The notes beneath the pieces are model-generated. The model saw nothing but the letters and a program-made list of their open reading frames with translations. It ran no database searches and was not told the origin of the DNA. A program made the translations under genes and the position numbers. A stretch of DNA of 37,861 nt, taken from positions 1-37,861 of the forward strand of contig JAGFNK010000507.1 in the NCBI GenBank assembly GCA_025769875.1, written 5' to 3'. Below are positions 29,682 through 37,861 of the stretch, one piece after another (the stretch's first letter is position 1; each line of letters starts with the position of its first letter). Source of the DNA: Russula earlei (lineage: Eukaryota; Basidiomycota; Agaricomycetes; Russulales; Russulaceae).

Positions 29682-30117
29682 TGTTGAGATAAAGAGTAGC
29701 CAAAGCGTTGATGCGTTGGCCCAAACTGTCCAGGTGGCCCACAGGCCCGGACCACATAAGCGTTTCAGCTAAGTTGCTGAAACGTGTACGATAACAAAAT
29801 TGATAGTATGATCTAAGACAATCGGTAGCTAGCACATAGCGATCGTGAAAACAATTTGATAGTTACTACAGACAAAATAATTAGGGACGCTCTCAGATAC
29901 TTAAGAGCGTCATACATACAGTAGATACTTCAGTTTCGTCTCACAGAAACTGAAGTAAGTACTTACTATCTCACGATCTTATCAGTAGCTGATTACGCAT
30001 TGTAGTATCATTTTTATTAGGTAAATATGACACAAAAGTTTTGTCTCACAGAAACTGAATATCATTTTTATTAGATCTACTATGATCTAATCTTCCTTAT
30101 CACTGCGCGATTCAACA
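29682..30117 (+). repeat. 5' LTR of copia element C2 (436 bp)
   Basis: Begins TGTTGAGATAAAG, ends GCGATTCAACA. Same family as C1. It carries three stem-loops: a 9-bp stem CGTTTCAGC/GCTGAAACG (29761-29784), an 11-bp stem ACTTCAGTTTC/GAAACTGAAGT (29927-29956), and a shorter AGTTTTGTCTCACAGAAACT near 30034. Confidence 0.9.
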
Positions 30118-30131
30118 GGTTATGGGCCCTG
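30118..30131 (+). other. Primer-binding site of element C2 (half-tRNA type)
   Basis: GGTTATGGGCCCTG directly after the LTR, identical to the site of element D. It is complementary over 12 bases to the anticodon region of initiator tRNA-Met, as in copia and Ty5. Confidence 0.85.
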
Positions 30132-30282
30132 CCCACTAGTAAATTCCCAAGACAGAAATCCACACACAAGCTCACACAGTCTATTGACACATTCTCTCTC
30201 CTTCACAGGCCACTGTTCATCAGAACAACACCCCACACTTTTGGTACTTGGATCAAAATTTTGACCCACGCGTCAGGGGTAC

Positions 30283-31843
30283 TGTTACGGTGTCGCAGCC
30301 GTAAGAGCATTAGCTCAAGGTTCAGTGGGGCCAAGTCCCTGTGACTTGGTTCAAGGGTTCAATGGGGGCTGGCTCAAAGAGACCGGATCAAAGGTTTAGT
30401 GTCTCAAGGCTGAGTCTGTCATGAACCATTCCCTGGAGAGGGCTCTTGAAGGACCCTTCCTTATAGGAGGAAACCCAGCCTCTATGGTGTCACCCTGTTC
30501 ACACGAGCAAAAGGGGTGAGTAGAGGTGTCCACAATATCGCGCGCGCATTGTTGCGCGAGCGATTCTCGGCACAATCGACATACAGCAAGCCCCACTTAA
30601 AGGCAACCCTTCTAGCAAGTAAAGACAGTATTAGGGCCTTCCTAAGGACCCTTTGGAATGACCCTAGGAGCTCTACAATAGGCACTAACCTAGTATCAAA
30701 GGCCCTACAACGCGTTATTAGACCAACTCTAATAACTATAGAACGAACTATAAGGCGATACTAAGGACCTTAATAGAAGTATTAGGGTCGACTCTAAGGA
30801 CCCTAATAGAACTATATAAGGGCCTTATAGGATAACACTACTCCCTAACCAAACTACAAGTCCTCAAATGACCGGCCCTAAACTAACTAACAGGAAATGA
30901 ATCAGGTGCTCGCACGTGCACTAAAGCAGTAAACACGTGGGCAATGGAAGCTCTTACTCATCAAGAGAAGCCTTCTTACTCAGCAGCTTACTGAGCATGA
31001 CTGAGCATGCTCAGTAAGCGTCCTCCGACTTCTTACTCATCACTCTATTGTGCTTGATAACAAGGTTATGACTTGTTCCCTATTTAGCAGTTCTCTTGTA
31101 GTATATAAGCGCTGAATAAAGTAGCGGACAGTCCTCAGACTGTCCATTTGTTTACGGCACTCTCCATTCCTGGGATACTCCTTTAAGGACCATCCCCTTG
31201 TGACTATCCTGGCCTCTCCTCTGCGTGACTGCTCGACTCTCACAGTAACAATATTCCTCTGGTATCTGTTACTACTCTGGACTCTACTTCTTGCCCATGC
31301 CGTCTTGGACGTTTATCGACTCGTCTTCGAGCTTATCCCTTGCTCTTGAACTGGATTGTTCAACAGTGAGTCTTGACAGAGTCAGACAATGACTCAGTCC
31401 GCAGACAGAGTCGATCTTCTGGTTTCACAGAAGGGGAGGACGATGAGAGAGAGGCAGAGGAGGAAGAGGAACACAAGGGTTCCTTGAGGTGTGCTCAGGT
31501 CAAGCAGAGTATAGGCTAGCACAAGTGAGTTGTGATTGAGAGAGAGTACAGGGCAAGGGATGCGACAGGAAATGGGACAAAGCTAAGCTTGGGGCATTCC
31601 CCAGCTTCTACAGGCACTTAAATACTGTATCTAGCAAGGCTGTACAGTACCATATGCGGAACAATAGATAGCGCTAACCAGTAGCAAAAGGAACTTGAAC
31701 AATAGGTGGTGAAACACAACAAGTGAAACAATAAGAGACCATCAGCATCAAGGGATGAAACGGTAACCAAGGGAACGAGGGTAAAAGTAGGGAACAGTAA
31801 GAAGTGTTTCAGGGATGAACCGAAAGAGGGGTAGATCACAACA
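30283..31843 (+). mobile_element. Solo LTR A2 (594 bp without insertion) in the C2 leader
   Basis: Begins TGTTACGGTGTCG, ends GATCACAACA, and is flanked by GGTAC (30278-30282 and 31844-31848). It matches A1 and A3. LTR B2 is inserted at 30417-31378. It is a solo LTR in the untranslated leader of C2, not the LTR of C2 itself: the C2 LTR and leader are recognised on their own by comparison with element D. Confidence 0.92.
30417..31378 (+). mobile_element. Solo LTR B2 (962 bp) nested in LTR A2
   Basis: Begins TGTCATGAACC, ends GAGTCTTGACA, and is flanked by GAGTC (30412-30416 and 31379-31383). It is full-length relative to B1. A TATA motif (GTATATAAGCGC) lies near 31101. It contains a 16-bp palindrome ACTGAGCATGCTCAGT near 31002-31018 and degenerate CTAAGGACC/CTAATA subrepeats at 30630-30830. 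No interior is attached. Confidence 0.92.
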
Positions 31844-31848
31844 GGTAC

Positions 31849-33050
31849 TGATTGGATTTCTAACATCTGGCACATGTATTTGCTCCACTTGCCCAGATTG
31901 GTTTTATCACCTTGTTTACCTAATTGAATCACATGGCACCCTCAATTTTACGTTCCCACCCAGAGTCACAATAGAGATCTTTGATGGATCTAATTGGTCC
32001 ACTTGGTCTTCACGCGTACTCGCTGTTTGCCGAATGAATGGACATAGGCATCATATCATGGATTCCCCGCCGTCCCCTCCAGACACAGCTTGGGACTCAA
32101 AGGAGCAGGTCCTTCTCAGATTTTTTGAAGTCTATGTGCAGAAAGACATCTTGCTGGCAGTTTCCGATGATACTAAGTTCAAATCATGCAAAGACAAATG
32201 GGAGGAACTAAAGTGCGTGTACTGAGGCGTGGGGTCTATGTCTGCCTTCAATAACTGGGTCTCACTGATGGGCATGGCCCTGGATGACGTGACTCCAATG
32301 CTTCCGCAATTACAGAAACTTAATGACATGTGGAACACTCTCCAAAACAATGATATGAAGATTTCTGATCTTCAATTTAGCTTCATTCTGATCAAAGCGT
32401 TACCCGACGCTTACTCGGCTGTCGCCTCGACTATTCTCATGGCCGGCACTCCGAAAGATCTTTCCCCGCAAACAATCCAGGAACAGATCCTCAATGAGGA
32501 AGGTTGCCAGGCTGGCCCCTCCACGTCCCTCAATAAAGTCGCTCCAGTAAAGAAGGACAAAGACAAGTCCAAAATAAAGTGTTACTATTGTCAGAAACTT
32601 GGACACAAGTCACCGGAGTGCAGGAAGAAAAAGAAGGATGAGGAGGAGAAGGCGAAGAAAGGACAGGGGGCTGCAGGAGGCGCTCAGATGTCCAAAGTCA
32701 ACGCGCACATAGTGGAGACTACTGCCACTATTACCAAAGTATTGGATGATGATAATGAAATACGTGTTTCTCTCTACATGACGGCCCGATCCCATTGGAT
32801 GGTTGATTCCGGAGCAACTCATCATATTATGCCGTTCTGCTCCAACTTCATTTCTTGGGCTCCAGCATCTGGATCTGTTAGTCTTGGAGGTCATGCTGTT
32901 ATCTCACAGATTGGGACTGGATCGGTTTCTGTCAGGCTGTCAGGAGGAACTGGGGATGTTCAATTGACCCTTTCAGATGTTATGCATGTTCTGGAAGCCG
33001 ACGCATGGTACTTCTCTGTTTCTTTGGAAGGTGGAGTAGTTTGCATATGA
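31849..33050 (+). pseudogene. Copia gag-protease of C2 (one in-frame stop, truncated)
   Basis: One plus-strand frame runs from the end of the A2 insertion to a stop at 33050, broken once by TGA at 32223-32225. The first part is the copia gag (UBN2-type) with IEIFDGSNWSTWSSRV. After the stop come PQLQKLNDMWNTL and DAYSAVAS. A CCHC zinc knuckle, CYYCQKLGHKSPEC, lies at 32580-32621 and is followed by a Lys/Glu-rich stretch. The aspartic protease active site WMVDSGATHH is near 32796-32825. Similarity to element D continues to about 33020. The integrase and RT that should follow are cut off by element H. The gag start codon is not certain because the first in-frame ATG lies inside LTR A2. Confidence 0.85.
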
Positions 33051-33217
33051 AAAGTTGAAGTCTGTTCGTTCATGGGGAGTTCTCTCTTGTTCTATGGATT
33101 GCTTTGGGGTTAGCTGTGGTCGATTGAGTGCATGTGATTGCAGGGGTTCTCTGAAAAGTTTGTTGGTAACAAGGATAGAGGTAGTCATCGACAGAAGTCA
33201 TGATGAGAGTTGTTGGT

Positions 33218-34710
33218 TTAGGGGTTACTCCTGGTGGGAATCGTTTTAAGCACCTTTGGATATTTCCGATGGAAGTCTTTAACAAGTAATTGCACTTTTG
33301 ATAGGTTAGATGCTGGTTCCCAAGTATTTTCTGTGGCAGTGTACCCTTTCCATTTAACTAGGTATTGGACCCCTTTGCGGTTTGGGGAGAGCCGAGAGTT
33401 TAAGATCTGTTCTACTTCATATTGTTCTTCTCCTTCAACTAGTATTGGTGGCAGGTTTGAGAAGTTAGGACTGTGGGCAATGGTTTCTTTGTAAGGTTTA
33501 ATCAGGGAGTGGTGAAATACTGGGTGTATCTTCCAGGACTTTGGTAGCTCGAGGTGAACATTTACTGGATAGGCAGTGATGACTTTGAATGGTCCATAGT
33601 GTCGAGGGGCTAGTTTTGCTTTTGGGTGAGTGGTTTGTAGATTTGTGGCTTCCAACCATACTTGATCCCCTTCTTTAAAACGAAATGTGGAGGATTGAGG
33701 TCCTGCTTGCCTCATGATCTTGGTTGCTTGGTTCAGGGAGGCAGCTACTTCTTCTCTGAGCTGGTTTAGTCTTGTTAGTCTTTCTTGGATTGAAGGGAAC
33801 TTCGATGTAAAGGCAAGGGGCAGAGCAAATGTTGGGTTAAAGTCATACCAGACCTCAAAAGGGGGTTTGTTTGTAGCACTGTGTTGTCTGGCATTATGTG
33901 CAAACTCCATAAAGAGAATTAGTTCTGCCCAATTGTCTGCTTGGTGGTTGCAAAATATTTGTAGGTATTGTTCTAGTTCTTGGTTAACTTGTTCTGTTTC
34001 TCCATCTGTCTGTGGATGATATGCCGTGCTCAATGATACCTTGACATTTAATTTCTTCCATAGTTCTTGAGTAACTTTTGCTGTGAATTGAGGGCCTCTG
34101 TCTGATATTATTTGTGTTGGAAGGTCTATTCTCCTCCAGACATTGTTCATGATTAGTGTTGCTGTTTCGTCTGCTGTGATTGTCTTGTGGCAAGGGGTAA
34201 TGATTATTGCTTTGCTGAATCAATATACCATGACTAGGAGGCTGTCAAAGCCTTGTGAAACCAGTAGGTCCATGATAAAGTCCATGGTAATACTTTTCCA
34301 TACTTCTCCAGCTGGTGTAATTGGTATGAGGGGTGTTTCTGTCTTTGGGTGGTTCTTTGTGCTTTGGCAAATTGCGCAACCATCTACATAACTTTTGACA
34401 TAGGTTAGCATTCCTGGCCACCAATAGTTTCGGCTGATTAGTTCATAAGTTTTCCATTGGCCAGGATGTCCAGTGGCAAGGGAGTCGTGATGTAGTTTCA
34501 GAATTTTCTTTCATAGGGTGTCATTGTTTGGGATATAGACTTTTCCTTTGAATAATATTAGTCCATCTTCGAGGTTCCAGTCTTGTAAGCCTTTGGATAA
34601 TCATCTTGGTCCATTCTTTATAATGATTGCTAATGCGTTAGATACTTCTGGGTCGTAGTCTTTGCTAGATCGCAGTTGTTGTTGAAGTTCTTGATTGCTG
34701 ATTGGTTTTG
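33218..34710 (-). pseudogene. Gypsy integrase and chromodomain of H
   Basis: On the minus strand this part includes the HHCC zinc region (LKLHHDSLATGHPG ... CAICQSTK, about 34510-34360). The integrase catalytic residues are D in ITMDFIMDL, D in ISDRGPQF and E in TDGETEQVNQ, spaced as in a DDE core. Next come a GPY/F-like RHYGPFKVI and a C-terminal chromodomain (VEQILNSRL ... YLVKWKGY ... NTWEPASNL). TGA stops interrupt at 34601, 34511 and 34220. The final uninterrupted ORF (34150-33218) is 310 codons. Chromodomains of chromoviruses direct integration to heterochromatin, consistent with the nested repeats here. Confidence 0.88.
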
Positions 34711-35539
34711 TGTCAAGACACGTACTGCTGATCACTAAGGACTCAGGAGCAGGTGGGCAAGGGTCGGAACAGATGGTACGCGGCATAAACGGCGTTGAAC
34801 AGGAGGACGAGCCAAATGACTAGAAGATACCAGATGGGGACTGGTACGTGTTGCAGGAGGCAGAGGCGAAGAGTAGAGGCCAGTGCAGCGAGGGGCTTTA
34901 AACAAGGCGGGTCGTTGAAGAGTACCTTGAAGACGAGGGAGGACTTTAGACTGAGTGGTCGCAGGGGAGTACCCAGGAAGATGAGAGTATCACAAATGGA
35001 CAGTCTGACGACTGCCATGTTTCATTGGGGCTTATATACAGTGTACAGGGTCGATTACAAAGCACTGGGACTATTCTAGACTCTTTGGTACCATCCAATA
35101 GGACTACAGAGGCATAAACTTGCTTGTGTCGAGTTTCAGGCTTACTGAGCGCATTACTGATCATTGTGGAGCGATGACAACATTATGATGTCACTGTGGG
35201 GCGCTTAGTGAGCCTATGAGGTCACTGTGGAGTCGCTCAGTCAGCCATGATGTCATTGGAGCCTTGATGACGTCAGATGATTTATGCAACAGTTTCTAAG
35301 AGTTTGTGCCGCTGTTTCGGGTCCATGGTGGCTGGGTGGCCATGTGGCTGCCACGCGATGATTACCCGATTAGGAAACGGGTGCCTGGTCATGTTATAGT
35401 GTTTTTGCAATAGCAATATCTTGTACCACAGGAGGGATAGCCCAGAAAATGGAAGGGAGTCGGCAATGCAAAGTGAGAGAGGTCTTTCTTGAGTAAAATA
35501 GGACAATCCTCGGCCAGGACTTGGCCTTGGTTCATAACA
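34711..35539 (-). mobile_element. Solo LTR G1 (829 bp) nested in gypsy H
   Basis: On the minus strand it begins TGTTATGAACC and ends GTGTCTTGACA. Both sides carry GTTTTG (34705-34710 and 35540-35545); one base of this may be chance if the true TSD is 5 bp. It matches the older G2 (to 15122). A TATA motif (GTATATAAGCCCC on the minus strand) is near 35030. It lies between RNase H and integrase of H and has no interior. Confidence 0.9.
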
Positions 35540-35545
35540 GTTTTG

Positions 35546-37206
35546 TAGCAGAGGTGCGTGTTGCTCTAATTCTAAAATATTTGTCATCTAGGAGCAACTT
35601 TCCATCATTTTCATTTGTATCCCCTCTTTAAAGTCTGGCTGCCTGGACAGACCATCTGCTTTGTTCATAGTTCCTGGGTGATGGGTGATGGTGAAGTCAA
35701 AATTGCTGAGAAGGAGTGCCCATCGGGCTTGTCATCATGTGAGTTTTTGTTTTGTCATGAAGTATGTCAAATTATTGTGGTCCGTCCATAGATCAATGGG
35801 GTGTGTAGTGCCTTCAAGGTAGTGTCGGAAGTGCCAGAGGGATGAGACGACAGCCAGGAGTTCTTTATCATAGATCATGTAATTTCGTTGTGCGGGGTCC
35901 AAGGATTTCGAAAAATAGGCTACTGGGTGATATCTGTTAAATTCATCAGGTTGTTCCAAGATTGCACCAACTGCAAAGTTGCTTGCATTGCAGATGAGCC
36001 GAAAGGGTTTAGTATGATCAGGTAACATGAGGACTGGGGCTGTTGTGAATGCCTGGATTAATTTTCTAAATGCTTGTTCTTTATCATCTTCCCATTTAAA
36101 GGGCTGTTCTTTCTTTGTTAGATTAAACAAGGGTTGTGCCATTCGTGAGTATTGATGGATAAATCGTCGATAGAAGTTGCAAAATCCTAGAAATGCTTGG
36201 ATTTCCATAACATTGGTCGGAGTAGGCCACTTTGTAATGCCTATTAACTTGTCTTGGTCCATAGATATGCATCCTTGGGAAATATTGATGCCTAGGTAAC
36301 TAATAGAGATTTGTCGAAAAGCACATTTCTCTGGTTTCAAGTATAAATCATGGTCTTGGAGTGTCTTTAGGACCTTGTGTGTCCAGTCATCTAGTTTGTT
36401 CAAGGTTTGTGCCATGATTAGTATATCATCTAGATAAACGACCACTTGTTCAGTGGCAATGTATTTTGCTAGGATGGTGTTCATAAAGCATTGGAAAGTG
36501 GCTGGGGCGTTTCAGAGACCGAATGTCATTATCAAAGGTTCAAAGAGTCCTAATGGTGTCTTGAATGCTGCAAGGTGTTCATCGCCCTCTCTTAGGTGGA
36601 TATTGTTGTATCCCCATTGTATGTCAAACTTGGTAAAGTATTGGGCTCCTTGGAGTTTGTCAATTAATTCAGGAATTAAAGGTAGTGGATAGGCATCTTT
36701 GACAGTTGCTGCGTTCAGGGCTCTGTAATCTTGTACTGGTTGTAGATTTCCTCCTTTCTTTTCCACAAAGAAGAATGGACTGGCAACAGCTGCCTTTGAT
36801 GGTCGGATAGTGCCTCTTTTCAAGTGTTCATCTAAGTATTCTTTTAGGGCTTGTAGTTCTTTGGGAGTAAGTTGATAGATACCAGAATCGCGTCAGGCAA
36901 TTCCTGGTTTCAGATTGATTGCATGGTCCCATGGTTGGTGAGCAGGAAGGCATTGGGAAGCTTGTTCATCAAAAACCTTTCGCCATTTTAAGAATTGGGC
37001 AGGGATAAGTTCATCTAATGTCTTGGGGGGTGTTTCTGCGTGAGCTAGCTTGGTAGCTGTGGTTGATTTGGCTCTTATGCTGATTGTTATTGGTCTAAAT
37101 GCATTGTGGATTTGTTTGTCAACACATGGGTTCAATAGTCCTTCAGTATCTGGGAAGATTAGTGCAGCAACGTTTGTAAACTCAGGTTCTTCTTCTTCAG
37201 GGAAGG
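35546..37206 (-). pseudogene. Gypsy reverse transcriptase and RNase H of H
   Basis: The minus-strand frame includes the RT motifs VQDYRALN, FTKFDIQWGYNN and the catalytic YLDD (VVVYLDDILI near 36440). It continues with RT thumb/connection (FLGFCNFYRRFI) and RNase H (FAVGAIL, DPAQRNYMIYDKELLA, WTDHNNL). TGA stops lie at 36893, 36512, 35735 and 35732, each at a place where arginine is usual in the family. The first RNase H catalytic Asp appears as Asn (ICNASNF). A one-base loss in a G run near 35632 shifts the frame before the integrase. The element is inactive as it stands. Coding upstream of 37206 resumes at 37816-37861 beyond LTR A1. Confidence 0.88.
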
Positions 37207-37810
37207 TGTTGGAATCTACCCCCTTGTTGGTTCACCCATAATCTCTTTCGTTATTGTTCTCTTTTGTCACCCCTGTCCCCTGGTTACCATGTCATCCCTT
37301 GATGCTGATGGTCCCTTATTTGTTTCATTTATTGTGTTTCACTTATTGTGTTTCAACCTATTGTTGAGTCACTTTGCTATTGGCTCACCTTTATCTATTG
37401 TTCGCTTATGGTACTGTACACGCCTCGCTACATACAGTATTTAAGTGCCTGTAGAAGCTGGGGAATGCCCCAAGCTTAGCTTTGTCCCATTTCCTGTCGC
37501 ATCCCTTGCCCTGTACTCCTCTCAATCACAACTCACTTGTGCTGGCCTATACTCTGTTGACCTGAGCCACACCTCACGGAACCCTTGTGTTCCTCTCCTC
37601 CTCTGCCTCTCTCATCGTCCTCCTCTTCTGCCAAAACCAGAAGATCGACTCTGTCCTGCGGACTGAGTCATTATCTGACTCAGCCTTGAGACACTAAACC
37701 TTTGATCTGGTCTCTTGAGCCGGCCCCCATTGAACCCTTGAACCAAGTCACAGGGACTTGGCCCCCACCGAACCTTGAGCTAATGCTCGTACGGCCGTGA
37801 TGCCGTAACA
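37207..37810 (-). mobile_element. Solo LTR A1 (604 bp) nested in gypsy H
   Basis: On the minus strand it begins TGTTACGGCATC and ends GATTCCAACA, flanked by GAAGG on the plus strand (37202-37206 and 37811-37815). It is the same family as A2 and A3. The gypsy reading frame continues across it when the LTR and one TSD copy are set aside, so it interrupted an open reading frame of H. The ORF at 37445-37666 is part of this LTR, not a gene. Confidence 0.93.
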
Positions 37811-37861
37811 GAAGGTAAGTGCTTGTATTGGTAATTCCACATTCCAGATGCAGATGCAATG

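Larger units (their letters stand above)
29682..33045 (+). mobile_element. Copia-type element C2, 5' part, interrupted and truncated
   Basis: Begins with the 5' LTR (29682-30117), then a primer-binding site, a leader split by LTR A2 at 30283-31843, and a gag-protease region that runs to about 33020-33050. There it meets the 3' end of the minus-strand gypsy element H. The leader matches that of element D (CGCGTCAGGGGTACTGAT with the A2 insertion removed). The integrase, RT and 3' LTR are not in the window. The exact junction with H is unresolved. Confidence 0.8.
33051..37861 (-). mobile_element. Ty3/gypsy chromodomain retrotransposon H, 3' part, split by two solo LTRs
   Basis: The minus strand runs from outside the window at the right to about 33050. 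The order is pre-RT region, RT, RNase H, integrase, chromodomain, which is the Ty3/gypsy (chromovirus) order. It contains solo LTRs G1 (34711-35539) and A1 (37207-37810). Removing each insertion with one TSD copy leaves the reading frame continuous. No 3' LTR is recognised between the end of the coding region (33218) and the copia sequence (about 33050), so the 3' end is probably truncated. The 5' LTR, gag and protease lie beyond 37861. Confidence 0.88.

Noticed and set aside
30283..31843. LTR A2 as the 5' LTR of the copia gag-protease region
   Set aside because: A2 has its own TSD (GGTAC), the copia leader continues on both sides of it, and a different LTR with primer site lies at 29682-30131.
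37445..37666. 73-codon plus-strand ORF
   Set aside because: It lies wholly inside solo LTR A1; the same sequence occurs in A2 and A3.
1..37861. tRNA or rRNA genes
   Set aside because: Scanning by eye for B-box-like GGTTCGANTCC and for conserved rRNA segments gave no convincing hit; a tRNA search program would be decisive.

Overview
This window looks like a repeat-rich part of a filamentous basidiomycete (Agaricomycete-type) genome. The evidence is short GT..AG introns of about 50-70 bp, TATA plus pyrimidine-rich leaders before small ORFs, a basidiomycete-style tetraspanin with a long Ser/Pro-rich N-terminus, copia elements primed by an initiator-Met half-tRNA, a chromodomain Ty3/gypsy element and hAT elements. 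There is no sign of bacterial operons, CRISPR, rRNA or tRNA. The assignment rests on composition and families only; no search was run.

Left repeat block (1-8512). An LTR (family F, entering from the left edge) contains a solo LTR B1 with target-site duplication (TSD) GTCCC. It is followed by a repeat K' into which a solo LTR C1 inserted (TSD TCAAA). C1 contains a solo LTR E (TSD AGGCC) and a complete 4.67-kb copia element D (TSD GTTGC) with two 98.6%-identical LTRs, a primer-binding site and a polypurine tract, but a decayed gag-pol. Next to it is an inverted structure (7483-8512) with two head-to-head 134-bp LTR-like arms, each followed by a primer-site-like sequence.

Middle (8513-18600). 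CpG-free low-complexity DNA is split by a 1.2-kb hAT-like element (TSD GTGATGGA) that carries a CpG-rich 108-codon ORF. Then come two probable host genes on the minus strand (a C2H2 zinc-finger protein and a small three-exon gene), followed by strongly CpG-depleted old repeats: an LTR G2, an LTR A3 containing solo LTR I (TSD CATAC), and a hAT transposase C-terminus.

Host-like segment (18600-29680). This holds a tetraspanin-like gene on the minus strand and three small, possibly paralogous genes on the plus strand. Each of the three has a TATA motif, a hydrophobic N-terminus and short introns. They are separated by 2-3 kb stretches with no gene I can support.

Right repeat block (29682-37861). 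A copia element C2 (5' LTR, primer site, gag-protease) is interrupted by solo LTR A2 (TSD GGTAC), itself interrupted by solo LTR B2 (TSD GAGTC). C2 abuts a minus-strand Ty3/gypsy chromodomain element H. H is split by solo LTRs G1 (TSD GTTTTG) and A1 (TSD GAAGG). The in-frame stops in H are all TGA where a CGA codon is plausible.

Taken together, the window records successive LTR retrotransposon insertion, LTR-LTR recombination to solo LTRs, and CpG-directed mutational decay, around a small island of host genes.
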